Both the position numbers and the translations under genes were made by a program. The notes under the pieces are model-generated. The model was not told where the DNA came from. It saw only the letters and a list, made by a program, of their open reading frames with translations, and searched no databases. Below, in pieces: positions 10,231 to 21,965 of a stretch of 64,000 nucleotides of DNA (within the stretch, counting starts at the first letter, position 1; each line of letters starts with the position of its first letter). Source of the stretch: Heterobilharzia americana (lineage: Eukaryota; Platyhelminthes; Trematoda; Strigeidida; Schistosomatidae); assembly GCA_944470555.2 (NCBI GenBank), contig CALYCZ020000352.1, positions 62,001 through 126,000 on the forward strand. Reading direction: 5' to 3'.

Positions 10231-11514
10231 TGTTTCCTAGTAACATTACCGTTCTTTATCCATTCTCTAGATTTCAACATGTATTCACTGATAAAGTTTC
10301 CTGGATAATTCAAAGGAGAGACTACAGCAATCCCATCTACTCACTAATAAATTGGTTGAACATAACTTTATTGGTGTATAATATTGGGTAATGTAATTCA
10401 CCTATCCTCATGGATTCATAGCTTTGCACCTAGAAAAGGAAGTTATTGAAACCAACTTTTCATTCATATCATTCCTGTTTCGTAAGAATTCATTTATGGA
10501 GAATCTTTATTATTTCTTATATCAGGCTACTGAAACATATGACATTGTATAAAAATACATAGTAAACCAATATCAACATATTAACCTAATGATTATTTAA
10601 GAAAGTTTTTTACCAAAATCATTTTACTATTTTGTTTATTCATTAACTTTACTGACTACATAACTTTTAAACTGTCATAGGTTTCTGAACAAATTATATA
10701 TATATATATATGTATATGTATATGTTACAAACAAGAATCAATTGAAGAATGAAAAATACAAAAAATAATTTCAGGTCAGTAGTATATAAAATTATTTGTA
10801 AAATATATAAGAAAAGGATATTAAACTTTCTTTTCATGTATTTATTCATATTTCATTAGTAGTAAATGTATTCATCTTCACTTTTTAACAGTGTAATAAA
10901 ACCAATACTAAATAGTTAATCCAAATCATCATCATCATTATCAACATAGGACAAGGCATTACTGTATAACGGTCCAAGTTGCCACACCTCATATCAGCAC
11001 ATCAAGTAAAAAGGTAGTGAAGCGAAGGATGAAGATAAGTGAATGCAGTCAAAAGAAATATAAAGTACGAGAAGAAAGGAAAAAGGAGTGACAAAATGGT
11101 GCATCGTCCTACATGGCTTAAACCAACAGTCAGAGACTTCATACATTGGTGCCATGTTTCAGTCTGGCCATCTTGGGCCATTCTCCAGCCTGGACCCAGT
11201 TAATCCAAATGAAGTAAGATAGTGTATAAGAGTTTTTATAGTACAATTGAAATCATCTGTATAATGAAGTATACAAACTTGTTAAGGATTCTTTTTAACT
11301 AAGTTGATTAGTCATATTTGAAACTGATTATAGTTAATGAAATAGGAATAGGTTGATTAAATTTCATTTAAACAACTGGTTCAATATGATATAGAACATC
11401 TAATAGTTAGTCATTTCAATTAGTATATACATTAATTAAACAAATCTAACCTCTGAAAAGTCTCATTGATACTGATATACATTCTGATTTTTATTTGATC
11501 TCATTATGATAATT
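10231..11514. other. AT-rich stretch with arm-specific deletion point
   Basis: No gene recognised. It contains an (AT)n run near 10697-10726. At about 11096-11100 this arm lacks ~138 bp that is present in the other arm at 20578-20716. 10920-11220 may belong to an interspersed repeat I cannot name. Confidence 0.45.
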
Positions 11515-11850
11515 TGATTGGTTGTGGTTAGCAGAAGAATCCAGGACTCACGTTTTGTCCTATTTGCGACTTACTCGTCAGGTGGATGTATCTGTACTTC
11601 AGTGATATGTTTGAAGCGATGGCTACGAGGTTCGAGTCTCAGTGGGAACAACATCACTGGTGTGCAGGTACATCCAGCTGACGAATGAGTCCCAAATAGG
11701 ACGAAACGCGCCTCCTCAATTCGTCTGCTAGCCATAACCAATCAAATTATTGTAACTAACATTCAGGCAATATTGAGGCATCCGCATATAAGCCCATATG
11801 CCAATAGAGGTCGAACAATTCCATCCAATAAAAAAAATAACGGAGAATAA
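11515..11850. mobile_element. Head-to-head pair of Sm-alpha-like hammerhead blocks
   Basis: On the minus strand at 11525-11605 a hammerhead-like block reads CTGACGAGTAAGTCGC and then GGACAAAAC. On the plus strand at 11670-11740 another reads CTGACGAATGAGTCCC and then GGACGAAACGCG. A single tRNA-like B-box region (GGTTCGAGTCTCAGTGGG, about 11627-11645) lies between. Both cores carry extra bases between CTGA and the GTCC stem, and the minus one has also lost the G of GAAA. It ends with a (CCA)TCCAATAAA-like tail at ~11830. The mirror is at 19833-20168. Confidence 0.7.
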
Positions 11851-12436
11851 CAAGTATGTCAATAAATAGTAATGATCCCATTATGATATTCATATTAATT
11901 CTTTCATATGACAATAAATTAGTCTATTTCATTCTTTTTTTTCATAGTCAAATTATTAATAGAAGATTAACTTTGGTAGTAGTCGAAGAATGGATGTTCT
12001 GAAAACTCCCTATGCATCTTTCTGATGAATTGTTCAGGTGAGTTATATAATCATATTGAACGTTAAATTTGACTAAAATATATCTTAATTATATGACATC
12101 AATTACAAATAATTACTTGTAGTCAGCATGCTGAAATCTTGAATTACCAAAAAAAATTCTCCATCAAATTTTGTACTTTCAGTTTGTTTTAATGTTTTAA
12201 ATATCTTCTGTAAGCATTGTATACTCTCTCACGTTTTTAAAATGTTTTCAAATTCTCGTTTCTCAAGCAAAAAGAGTAAAACAAAGGAAAAACGTTCCAC
12301 TGGTTGGAAGTAGATTTCTAGTTACTTAGAAATATATCAGATTACTATTTCTAAACTACCTGTATGCGATTGTGAATTTTTGTGTTGGTAAACTGAAATG
12401 CCACTGTAGTGGGCGTTACTGATGAAATCATAAGAG
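11851..12436. other. No feature recognised
   Basis: AT-rich; no ORF, RNA gene or repeat seen other than the mirror copy. Confidence 0.4.
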
Positions 12437-12884
12437 ATTACCAGCAATGAATAAGGATTCTGCACAGAGAAAAGCAAGAGACAACGTGAGCGTATGAAAA
12501 GCAAATCGACAAAGAAGCAGAAGAGGAAATGAAGCACACTTCGTAAATTATTGTCTTCGTCCAAGGTTGTACCATATTTAACGACTACTGTACCACTTGT
12601 GAACAATAAACATTCTTTCCCTAGTCTCTGTCTCCTCGTTTCCTTTCAACTGGTGTTGCTGCTGGGATCCAGTTGAAAGAAATGAGAAGACAGAGATGAG
12701 GGGAGGAATATTTGTTGTTAACAAGTGGTAGAGTAGTCATTGAACATAGTACAACTTTGGAATGAGACAGTCATTTACAAAGTGTGCTTCATTTCCTCTT
12801 CTACTTCTCTCTTAATTCGCTCTTCATATGCTCACGTTGTCTCTTGCGCTTGTCTTAGTTGAATCCCTACCCACTGCTGGTAAT
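12437..12884. repeat. Foldback of ~217-bp arms
   Basis: 12437-12653 and 12669-12884 are diverged inverted copies with a 15-nt loop. Shared landmarks are ATTACCAGCA at the outer ends, GAAGAGGAAATGAAGCACAC in the middle and TTTCAACTGG at the loop. The arms differ much more from each other (roughly one base in five by eye) than the two copies in the giant palindrome do. The outer right end abuts a type A SINE. The identity of the repeated sequence is unknown. The mirror is at 18799-19246. Confidence 0.75.
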
Positions 12885-12885
12885 T

Positions 12886-13240
12886 CAACTGGACTGGTAC
12901 TCATTGGTGACTAGCTTCGAGAGTTATTCCCAAAGTTCCAATGAGAAGTCGTGACAAATGGGGGCAAAGCCTAATGGTCGTGAGGACAGCTACTCTGCGA
13001 TAACATTGGGTGGCAGTTGCGCTATATCGTGCATCAGCTAACAGAAGTTGGGAATATGGACAATTGGATTCTGACCCAGTGGCTAAGTGGTAACGTGCTG
13101 CCCACGGAGCCTAAAGGTCGCGGGTGCGCACTGCTAAGGAGTCGCATACCAGGACAAAACAGCTGTCCAGTGCCCCCTGGTTTCCTTTGTTCCTCCAACT
13201 GATGTCAGTCTACGATGAATAACAACTTGAAATATACTAT
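12886..13240 (+). mobile_element. Type A tRNA-headed SINE with dead hammerhead
   Basis: Order: upstream module (12895-13060, including TTCCAATGAGAAGTCGTGAC and GCTATATCGTG), tRNA-like head GACCCAGTGGCTAAGTGGTA, hammerhead motif at 13128-13173, and tail GATGAATAACAACTTGAAAT. In the ribozyme the core reads CTAAGGA (G5 lost) and AAAAC in place of GAAAC (G12 lost), although stem I and the cleavage triplet GTC remain. The mirror is at 18443-18797. Confidence 0.75.
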
Positions 13241-13569
13241 CCATTTTTATCAGCAACGCCCACCTCACCACCATCAAAATTACACTCGATTTTGTGTTAA
13301 CTTCTCAGTCGAGAACAGATGCTAAAGTAACATCACCTACCCGTTTCACGCCTATATCTTCAAACTACTACTATTATTATTATTAACACTATGCAGATGT
13401 TATAATTATTTCTTTTGAAACTATTTTACGGAAAGTGAATTTGTTGAAATATTCCATGCTGAAAATTCTATACTGTATCATTTTTATATTGTTTGGAACA
13501 AAGCGAATATTATTACTATCCTTTGACGATCTGAGATAGCCGTAGTTTGGCAGACTAGTATTGTATATT
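13241..13569. other. No feature recognised
   Basis: Contains a short (ATT)n run near 13375-13390. No gene seen. Confidence 0.4.
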
Positions 13570-13702
13570 AAGTGATGATTGAAGGCAAGATGAAAATTTT
13601 GACCATGCTCGGATTCAAACCAGTGACCATCGAGTTACCGTCCCAATGCTCTACCAATTCAGTCGGTCCAAATTTTCATCTCACCTTCAATCATTACTCA
13701 AT
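13570..13702 (-). mobile_element. tRNA-tipped hairpin element (TH2)
   Basis: A ~36-bp imperfect inverted repeat (AGTGATGATTGAAGGCAAGA at the left; the complement of GAGTAATGATTGAAGGTGAG at the right) encloses a minus-strand tRNA-like unit. This has a D-arm-like GAATTGGTAGAGCATTGGGA and a T-arm-like CACTGGTTTGAATCCGAGC. The RNA would fold into a long hairpin with a tRNA-like tip. The mirror is at 17981-18113. Confidence 0.7.
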
Positions 13703-14515
13703 AGAGAATATTATTATTTCAGTTGGCTGAAATGACTTTGAGACTTGATCGACTTTGAAAGGATGAGATTGATGTTACAATTATTGAAAATTTCATTAGA
13801 CAAGTTCTAATTTGCTTGATGACGGAATCCATGATCGGCTATTCATCCTATTTCGGGCTCTTAAGCTGGACGCGCGTCCATCTTTATCAGCGATGGTATT
13901 CCCACAACGACACGAATCCAACAACATTTCGCTTTGTCGACTAGGCTGCTGAGACACGAGAGTCACCTTCTGCGTAAAAGGTATCGACTATTATTTCTTG
14001 TTCCTGTAGTTTCGCGTCATTGTAACAGACTGAATTTGTAAACCTCTGATGTCGAATGAGTTCCCATGTGGATGCCTCGATATTACAGCTATCGGTTTTC
14101 TGAAGTACAAAGAATTAAACATCCAAGTGCATTCTAATGACAGGACTAACTGACTTCAAGTATCTGTTTTTGAAGCTGCTTTTTAGGGCTACTCATTTAA
14201 AGATTCCTAACTGTTTCGGTAATAGTAACGTATTTTATATGTGAAATGATTGGATTTCTTTTGCTTATTAGATAAATAGCTAATTCTACATAGTCTGTTA
14301 TTCATTCATGATAATCTGTATTGTTAGTTGATTTACAGGAATATAGATCACCAAGACTAACGGACACTTATTGTCTTGTTACAACTGATTGATTGATACT
14401 CAATTTTAGACAATATTTTCATGTTTAACATTGAATATCAGACAAAGTAATTTATCAATTTGACAAAGTGATTAAGTAATTCCATTTATTCAGATGCTTT
14501 GAGTAGTTATCAATC
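13703..14515. other. No feature recognised
   Basis: No ORF above noise and no repeat other than the mirror copy at about 17154-17980. Confidence 0.4.
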
Positions 14516-14798
14516 TCACTAGTTACTAGCCGGTCATAAGCCCAGATAAGGAAGAAAGGTTAGGCATAAGGCTAGCAACCACACCCAAGAAAACCAATTC
14601 AACCGCTACAGAAACTTCAAAGCACAGACAAAATATAAAAAATAAAAACTCATTCCTCACCGGAATCAAAGAGACGAAATGACGCCGGTTGACGAAAGAC
14701 TTCACGAAGACAATTCAACCGTATATCTGCTCTTCTCTCAATGAATACAATGGTAAGCATAGGGAAATGGGATGTCCACACTATGTTTGAAGCTGACC

Positions 14799-14836
<38 letters not shown>

Positions 14837-15275
14837 TTGGCTAGAAGAATACCCAGATCGCAAACGATATGAGAAGATATAACATAGAGGTGCAAGACTA
14901 GGAATCTGGGAGCAATCTGATAATGGAATAGAAGTGAACTCTCCAAACTGTCAACTGGAGACGAGTCAATTATATACTCCGACATTGTCACTCAGACAAG
15001 ACAACAACCACGAGCACACTGAGTTCTCCAGCGACTATCGTGATCTACCCTTCAACAGCATTTAAGATTCTCATGTAGTGGCAACCAATCTCCCCCCACA
15101 CCCCCACACCCCACCACCACCACTCGTCCTCCACCATCAGCATCATGACAACAAGATGGATCCCACTCAAGAGGAAGGAAGGTCACAATCACACAATGCT
15201 ACTCCATGCACCTACACATAATGCAGGTGAAGAAAAGAAGGAGGAGTTCTACAGACAACTGCAATCAACACTGGA
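14516..15275 (+). mobile_element. RTE 5' fragment cut by the palindrome breakpoint (RTE-5, left)
   Basis: Begins with the 5' monomer (ACTAGTTACTAGCCGGTCAT), continues through the (CTGG)n site at 14800-14836 and the ANDMRRYNIEVQD codons, then the CCACC-rich block, and stops inside the endonuclease codons HNAGEEKKEEFYRQLQSTL. Past 15275 the sequence is unrelated. In the other arm the same element continues to about 15838, which shows that the inverted-duplication breakpoint truncated this one. Confidence 0.8.
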
Positions 15276-15837
15276 AGATATACGCAGATGATTTTATACA
15301 GGTAATATCAAATATGATAAATGTAAGAAAGACTTTGTAAAATATTTTTCCCTTGTAGATTAACCATTTCACTTAATGAATATGCGAATTACGACATTCC
15401 TACATATTTTATACGTCTTATTAAATTTACCATTTCAGTAGGCTTTTACAAATATATCATAACAGTGATGAGCAAAAAAGCATATAGCCATATTGTATAG
15501 CCATATTGTAACTATGTATACACCTAATGGCATGTGATGGCGTACATTATTCTCATGAAAAAGACACAGGTTAATTTTCAAAACCCAAGGAAACTTTTTC
15601 ATCATAATCCATATTTTCAACTGTATTCAGATTTCTATTTATTCATTAGACTGTTTTACATAAGCGTCAAATACATTTTTTATCCATTTTTTCAAACGTT
15701 TCGACTTATAACAATTCGATTACTATTGTTCTTATTATTATTATTATTTGACCTTTGGACTACTAGTGCAAAATAGAGCTAGAGTAGCCAGTCGCCATTT
15801 CACTCTCTTCTTTGCAGTCTGAGGTTCTGCTGTTATT
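15276..15837. other. Unique part of the palindrome spacer
   Basis: AT-rich sequence present once in the window. Short open frames at 15435-15620 and 15534-15776 have no recognisable motif. This is the asymmetric centre of the palindrome. Confidence 0.7.
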
Positions 15838-17153
15838 CCAAGTAGGTATATATTCATGGATGTTGCTTAATCTCTCTCATTTCTACATCATGACTGACAT
15901 CAAGATGTAATTTGTAGTTTCCTCCTTCACTTTATGTTCACTCTATTCAACTTCAACTCTCGTCATTTGTCACCACCTTCCTTAGATTAAACTCTTTCAA
16001 CTTGAATTTGAAGCTAGCTAGCTTCCTTGCACTACATACACACTACTGTCAACCTACATACATCTGCTCATCTTCTCAATCTGATGTTGTCTCCAGTAGG
16101 CTGCATCTCAATATCCACTTTATTCACATTCAAATGAAGTCGATCTGATTTTCACTGTGGTGTGTCCATCTGGTGAAATCAAATCCATATCGCTCGCTTT
16201 GTCAATATCCTTGTGTTTGTACACATCGCCTCCAATCACCAAATCATTGAAGGCACACGAGTCTGCAGACAGTTCCCCATTATCATTCATTCTCATTTCA
16301 CCAAGTGTTTCTCAACCCATGATCAGTTCTCTTCCTGTGTTGTCCACTCCTCTCAGTTTGCCATTCATGTCAATCTACCCACTAGAATGGATTTCGATGT
16401 CGCCAACTGGGACCGAATCTTGTCCAGTGTTGATTGCAGTTGTCTGTAGAACTCCTCCTCCTTCTCTTCACCTGCATTATGTGTAGGTGCATGGAGTAGC
16501 ATTGTGTGATTGTGACTTTCCTTCCTTTTGAGTGGGATCCATCTTGCTGTCATGATGCTGATGGTGGAGGACGAGTGGTGGGGGTGGGGTGGGTGTGTGG
16601 GGGGAGATTGGTTGCCACTACATGAGAATCTTCAATGTTGTTGAAGGGTACATCATGATAGTCGCTGGAGAACTCAGTGTGCTCGTGGTTGTTGTCTTGT
16701 CTGAGTGACAATGTCGGAGTATATTATTGACTCGTCTCCAGTTGACAGTTTGGAGAGTTCACTTCTATTCCATTATCAGATTGCTCCCAGATTCCTAGTC
16801 TTGCACCTCTATGTTATATCTTCTCATATCGTTTGCAATCTTGGTAGTCTTGCTAGCCAACCAGCCAACCAGCCTGCTACAAACATAGTGTGGACATCCC
16901 ATTTCCCTATGCTTACCATTGTATTCATTGAGAGAAGAGCAGATATATGGTTGAATTGTCTTCGGGAAGTCTTTCGTCAACCGGCGTCATTTCGTCTGTT
17001 TGATTCCGGTGAGGAATGAGTTTTTATTTTTTATATTTTGTCTGTGCTTTGAAGTTTCTGTAGCGGTTGAATTGGTTTTCTTGGGTGTGGTTGCTAGCCT
17101 TATGCCTAACCTTTCTTCCTTATCTGGGCTTATGACCGGCTAGTAACTAGTGA
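15838..17153 (-). mobile_element. RTE 5' fragment, longer copy (RTE-5, right)
   Basis: The minus strand runs from the 5' monomer at ~17150 through a contracted CTGG site (16855-16874), the endonuclease remnant (MTARWIPLKRKESHNH, HAPTHNAGEEKEEEFY, LDKIRSQLATSKSILVGRL) and the downstream segment to ~15838, where similarity to 25084-28003 ends at the CAAGTAGGT point. 15838-16422 lies in the spacer and 16423-17153 in the right arm. It has no RT domain. Confidence 0.8.
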
Positions 17154-17980
17154 ACTAATAAATTAGACGAGATTGATAACTACTCAAAGCATCTGAATAA
17201 ATGGAATTACTTAATCACTTTGTTAATTTGATAAATTACTTTGTCTGATATTCAATGTTAAACATGAAAATATTGTCTAAAATTGAGTATCAATCAATCA
17301 GTTGTAACAAGACAATAAGTGTCCGTTAGTCTTGGTGATCTATATTCCTGTAAATCAACTAACAATACAGGTTATCATGAATGAATAACAGACTATGTAG
17401 AATTAGCTATTTATCTAGTAAGCAAAAGAAATCCAATCATTTCACATATAAATTACGTTACTATTACCGAAACAGTTAGGAATCTTTAAATGAGTAGCCC
17501 TAAAAAGCAGCTACAAAAACAGATACTTGAAGTCAGTTAGTCCTGTCATTAGAATGCACTTGGATGTTTAATTCTTTGTACTTCAAAAACCGATAGCTGT
17601 AATATCGAGGCATCCACATGGGAACTCATTCGACACAAGAGGTTTACAAATTCAGTCTGTTACAATGACGCGAAACTACAGGAACAAGAAATAATAGTCG
17701 ATACCTTTTACGCAGAAGGTGACTCTCGTGTCTCAGCAGCCTAGTCGACAAAGCGAAATGTTGTTGGATTCGTGTCGTTGTGGGAATACCATCGCTGATA
17801 AAGATGGACGCGCGTCCAGCTAAAGAGCCCGAAATAGGATGAATAGCCGATCATAGATTCCGTCATCAAGCAGATTAGAACTTGTCTAAAGAAATTTTCA
17901 ATAATTGTAACATCAATCTCATCCTTTCAAAGTCGATCAAGTCTCAAAGTCATTTCAGCCAACTGAAATAATAATATTCT

Positions 17981-18113
17981 CTATTGAGTAATGATTGAAG
18001 GTGAGATGAAAATTTGGACCGACTGAATTGGTAGAGCATTGGGCCGGTAACTCGATGGTCACTGGTTTGAATCCGAGCATGGTCAAAATTTTCATCTTGC
18101 CTTCAATCATCAT
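17981..18113 (+). mobile_element. tRNA-tipped hairpin element (TH2 mirror)
   Basis: Inverted flanks GAGTAATGATTGAAGGTGAG and CTTGCCTTCAATCATCATTT enclose a tRNA-like unit on the plus strand with D-arm AATTGGTAGAGCATTGGG and T-arm CACTGGTTTGAATCCGAGC. Confidence 0.7.
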
Positions 18114-18442
18114 TTAATATACAATACTAGTCTGCCAAACTACGGCTATCTCAGATCGTCAAAGGATAGTAATAATATTCGCTTTGTTCCAAACAATATA
18201 AAAATGATACAGTATAGAATTTTCAGCATGGAATATTTCAACAAATTCACTTTCCGTAAAATAGTTTCAAAAGAAATAATTATAACATCTGCATAGTGTT
18301 AATAATAATAATAGTAGTACTGAAGATATAGGCGTGAAACGGGTAGGTGATGTTACTTTAGCATCTGTTCTCGATTGAGAAGTTAACACAAAATCGAGTG
18401 TAATTTTGATGGTGGTGAGGTGGGCGTTGCTGATAAAAATGG

Positions 18443-18797
18443 ATAGTATATTTCAAGTTGTTATTCATCGTAGACTGACATCAGTTGCAGGAACAAAGGA
18501 AACCAGGGAGCACTGGACAGCTGTTTTGTCCTGGTATGCGACTCCTTAGCAGTGCGCACCCGCGACCTTTAGGCTCCGTGGGCAGCACGTTACCACTTAG
18601 CCACTGGGTCAGAATCCAATTGTCCATATTCCCAACTTCTGTTAGCTGATGCACGATATAGCGCAACTGCCACCCAATGTTATCGCAGAGTAGCTGTCCT
18701 CACGACCATTAGGCTTTGCCCCCATTTGTCACGACTTCTCATTGGAACTTTGGGAATAACTCTCGAAGCTAGTCACCAATGAGTACCAGTCCAGTTG
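18443..18797 (-). mobile_element. Type A SINE with dead hammerhead (mirror)
   Basis: Mirror of 12886-13240. The ribozyme-like motif is at 18510-18555 and carries the same two core substitutions as the left copy, so they predate the inverted duplication. Confidence 0.75.
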
Positions 18798-18798
18798 A

Positions 18799-19246
18799 AT
18801 TACCAGCAGTGGGTAGGGATTCAACTAAGACAAGCACAAGAGACAACGTGAGCATATGAAGAGCGAATTAAGAGAGAAGTAGAAGAGGAAATGAAGCACA
18901 CTTTGTAAATGACTGTCTCATTCCAAAGTTGTACTATGTTCAATGACTACTCTACCACTTGTTAACAACAAATATTCCTCCCCTCATCTCTGTCTTCTCA
19001 TTTCTTTCAACTGGATCCCAGCAGCAACACCAGTTGAAAGGAAACGAGGAGACAGAGACTAGGGAAAGAATGTTTATTGTTCACAAGTGGTACAGTAGTC
19101 GTTAAATATAGTACAACCTTGGACGAAGACAATAATTTACGAAGTGTGCTTCATTTCCTCTTCTGCTTCTTTGTCGATTTGCTTTTCATACGCTCACGTT
19201 GTCTCTTGCTTTTCTCTGTGCAGAATCCTTATTCATTGCTGGTAAT
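18799..19246. repeat. Foldback (mirror)
   Basis: Mirror of 12437-12884. The ~217-bp diverged inverted arms meet at a loop around 19015-19029. Confidence 0.75.
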
Positions 19247-19832
19247 CTCTTATGATTTCATCAGTAACGCCCACTACAGTGGCATTTCAGTTTACCAACA
19301 CAAAAATTCACAATCGCATACAGGTAGTTTAGAAATAGTAATCTGATATATTTCTAAGTAACTAGAAATCTACTTCCAACCAGTGGAACGTTTTTCCTTT
19401 GTTTTACTCTTTTTGCTTGAGAAACGAGAATTTGAAAACATTTTAAAAACGTGAGAGAGTATACAATGCTTACAGAAGATATTTAAAACATTAAAACAAA
19501 CTGAAAGTACAAAATTTGATGGAGAATTTTTTTTGGTAATTCAAGATTTCAGCATGCTGACTACAAGTAATTATTTGTAATTGATGTCATATAATTAAGA
19601 TATATTTTAGTCAAATTTAACGTTCAATATGATTATATAACTCACCTGAACAATTCATCAGAAAGATGCATAGGGAGTTTTCAGAACATCCATTCTTCGA
19701 CTACTACCAAAGTTAATCTTCTATTAATAATTTGACTATGAAAAAAAAGAATGAAATAGACTAATTTATTGTCATATGAAAGAATTAATATGAATATCAT
19801 AATGGGATCATTACTATTTATTGACATACTTG

Positions 19833-20168
19833 TTATTCTCCGTTGTTTGTTTTGTTGAATCGAATTGTTCTACATCTATTGGCATATGGGCTTATATGCG
19901 GATGCCTCAATATTGCCTGAATGTTAGTTACGATAATTTGATTGGTTATGGCTAGCAGACGAATTGAGGAGGCGCGTTTCGTCCTATTTGGGACTCATTC
20001 GTCAGCTGGATACACTAGCACCTCAGTGATGTTGTTCCCACTGAGACTCGAACCTCGTACCCATCGCTTCAAATATATCACTGAAGTACAGATACATCCA
20101 CCTGACGAGTAAGTCGCAAATAGGACAAAACGTGAGTCCTGGATTCTTCTGCTAACCACAACCAATCA
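19833..20168. mobile_element. Head-to-head Sm-alpha-like hammerhead blocks (mirror)
   Basis: Mirror of 11515-11850. Plus-strand block around 20078-20158 reads CTGACGAGTAAGTCGC; minus-strand block around 19943-20013 reads CTGACGAATGAGTCCC. The tail side near 19845 has diverged from the left arm. Confidence 0.7.
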
Positions 20169-20577
20169 AATTATCATAGTGAGATCAAATAAAAATCAGA
20201 ATGTATATCAGTATCAATGAGACTTTTCAGAGGTTAGATTTGTTTAATTAATGTATATACTAATTGAAATGACTAACTATTAGATGTTCTATATCATATT
20301 GAACCAGTTGTTTAAATGAAATTTAATCAACCTATTCCTATTTCATTAACTATAATCAGTTTCAAATATGACTAATCAACTTAGTTAAAAAGAATCCTTA
20401 ACAAGTTTGTATACTTCATTATACAGATGATTTCAATTGTACTATAAAAACTCTTATACACTATCTTACTTCATTTGGATTAACTGGGTCCAGGCTGGAG
20501 AATGGCCCAAGATGGCCAGACTGAAACATGGCACCAATGTATGAAGTCTCTGACTGTTGGTTTAAGCCATGTAGGAC

Positions 20578-20716
20578 GATGCAGATTAGGTGGTTGAGGT
20601 CCACGGGATAAGAGGAACCAGTGGTTGGAGACCCTAGGTGATATGGCTGAGAACCGATGTCAGTGACGCAGATGTATACACACATTATCCTCATCTTAAC
20701 AACACTATACCGAATC
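20578..20716. repeat. ~138-bp segment present only in the right arm
   Basis: The left arm reads directly from AAATGGTG to CATCGTCC at about 11096, while here ~138 bp lies between the equivalent points. Short shared bases at the ends (GGTG/CTG) suggest a deletion in the left arm. It is the only large indel between the arms. Confidence 0.8.
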
Positions 20717-21590
20717 CACCATTTTGTCACTCCTTTTTCCTTTCTTCTCGTACTTTATATTTCTTCTGACTGCATTCACTTATCTTCATCCTTCGCTTCA
20801 CTACCTTTTTACTTGATGTGCTGATATGAGGTGTGGCAACTTGGACCGTTATACAGTAATGCCTTGTCCTATGTTGATAATGATGATGATGATTTGGATT
20901 AACTATTTAGTATTGGTTTTATTACACTGTTAAAAAGTGAAGATGAATACATTTACTACTAATGAAATATGAATAAATACATGAAAAGAAAGTTTAATAT
21001 CCTTTTCTTATATATTTTACAAATAATTTTATATACTACTGACCTGAAATTTTTTTGTATTTTTCATTCTTCAATTGATTCTTGTTTGTAACATATACAT
21101 ATACATATATATATATATATATATATATTTGTTCAGAAACCTATGACAGTTTAAAAGTTATGTAGTCAGTAAAGTTAATGAATAAACAAAATAGTAAAAT
21201 GATTTTGGTAAAAAACTTTCTTAAATAATCATTAGGTTAATATGTTGATATTGGTTTACTATGTATTTTTATACAATGTCATATGTTTCAGTAGCCTGAT
21301 ATAAGAAATAATAAAGATTCTCCATAAATGGATTCTTACGAAACAGGAATGATATGAATGAAAAGTTGGTTTCAATAACTTCCTTTTCTAGGTGCAAAGC
21401 TATGAATCCATGAGGATAGGTGAATTACATTACCCAATATTATACACCAATAAAGTTATGTTCAACCAATTTATTAGTGAGTAGATGGGATTGCTGTAGT
21501 CTCTCCTTTGAATTATCCAGGAAACTTTATCAGTGAATACATGTTGAAATCTAGAGAATGGATAAAGAACGGTAATGTTACTAGGAAACA

Positions 21591-21713
21591 TTTTTTTATT
21601 ATCTCAAATTGATATTCATCATGGAAACCTGGGAGTACTGGACAGCTGTTTCATCCTAGTATGGGACTTCTCAGCGGTACGCACCTGCGAACTCTTCAGG
21701 GATGGGACCCAAG
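21591..21713 (-). mobile_element. Truncated type A SINE with mutated hammerhead (mirror)
   Basis: Mirror of 10108-10230. The motif at 21635-21680 has the same CTGAGAA core. Confidence 0.6.
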
Positions 21714-21965
21714 AACTTAACCTGATAAAGACTTACGTACATTTCATTTGATCTCGAGTCTCCCATAATACTAGCGAGTTCAATATTGGAGTGATTTTAG
21801 GTTACACCTTATAGTGGATTTCGCATTTCACCTATGCTCAGGGATCTATAACTTTAGAACCTGAAGTAGTTATTGTTCACTCATGTTAAATTTGTTCAGA
21901 GACGATAAATAAACCATATGGAATAATTATTGCCGCGTGTTAGCATAAAATTATCTCCTTGACAA

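Larger units (their letters stand above)
1..15275. repeat. Left arm of giant inverted duplication
   Basis: The whole segment recurs in reverse complement at 16423-31805. Matching positions add up to about 31806 near the outside, 31829 around 4.4-8.4 kb, 31821 around 9-10 kb, 31683 around 11.5-13.2 kb and 31696 next to the spacer, so order and orientation are preserved and only small indels intervene. Position 1 of the window still matches 31805, so the arm continues beyond the left edge. The inner end is at 15275, inside an RTE endonuclease remnant. The arms differ by scattered substitutions (of the order of 1% in the stretches I compared by eye, not computed), by tetranucleotide repeat length and by a ~138-bp indel. 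Confidence 0.95.
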
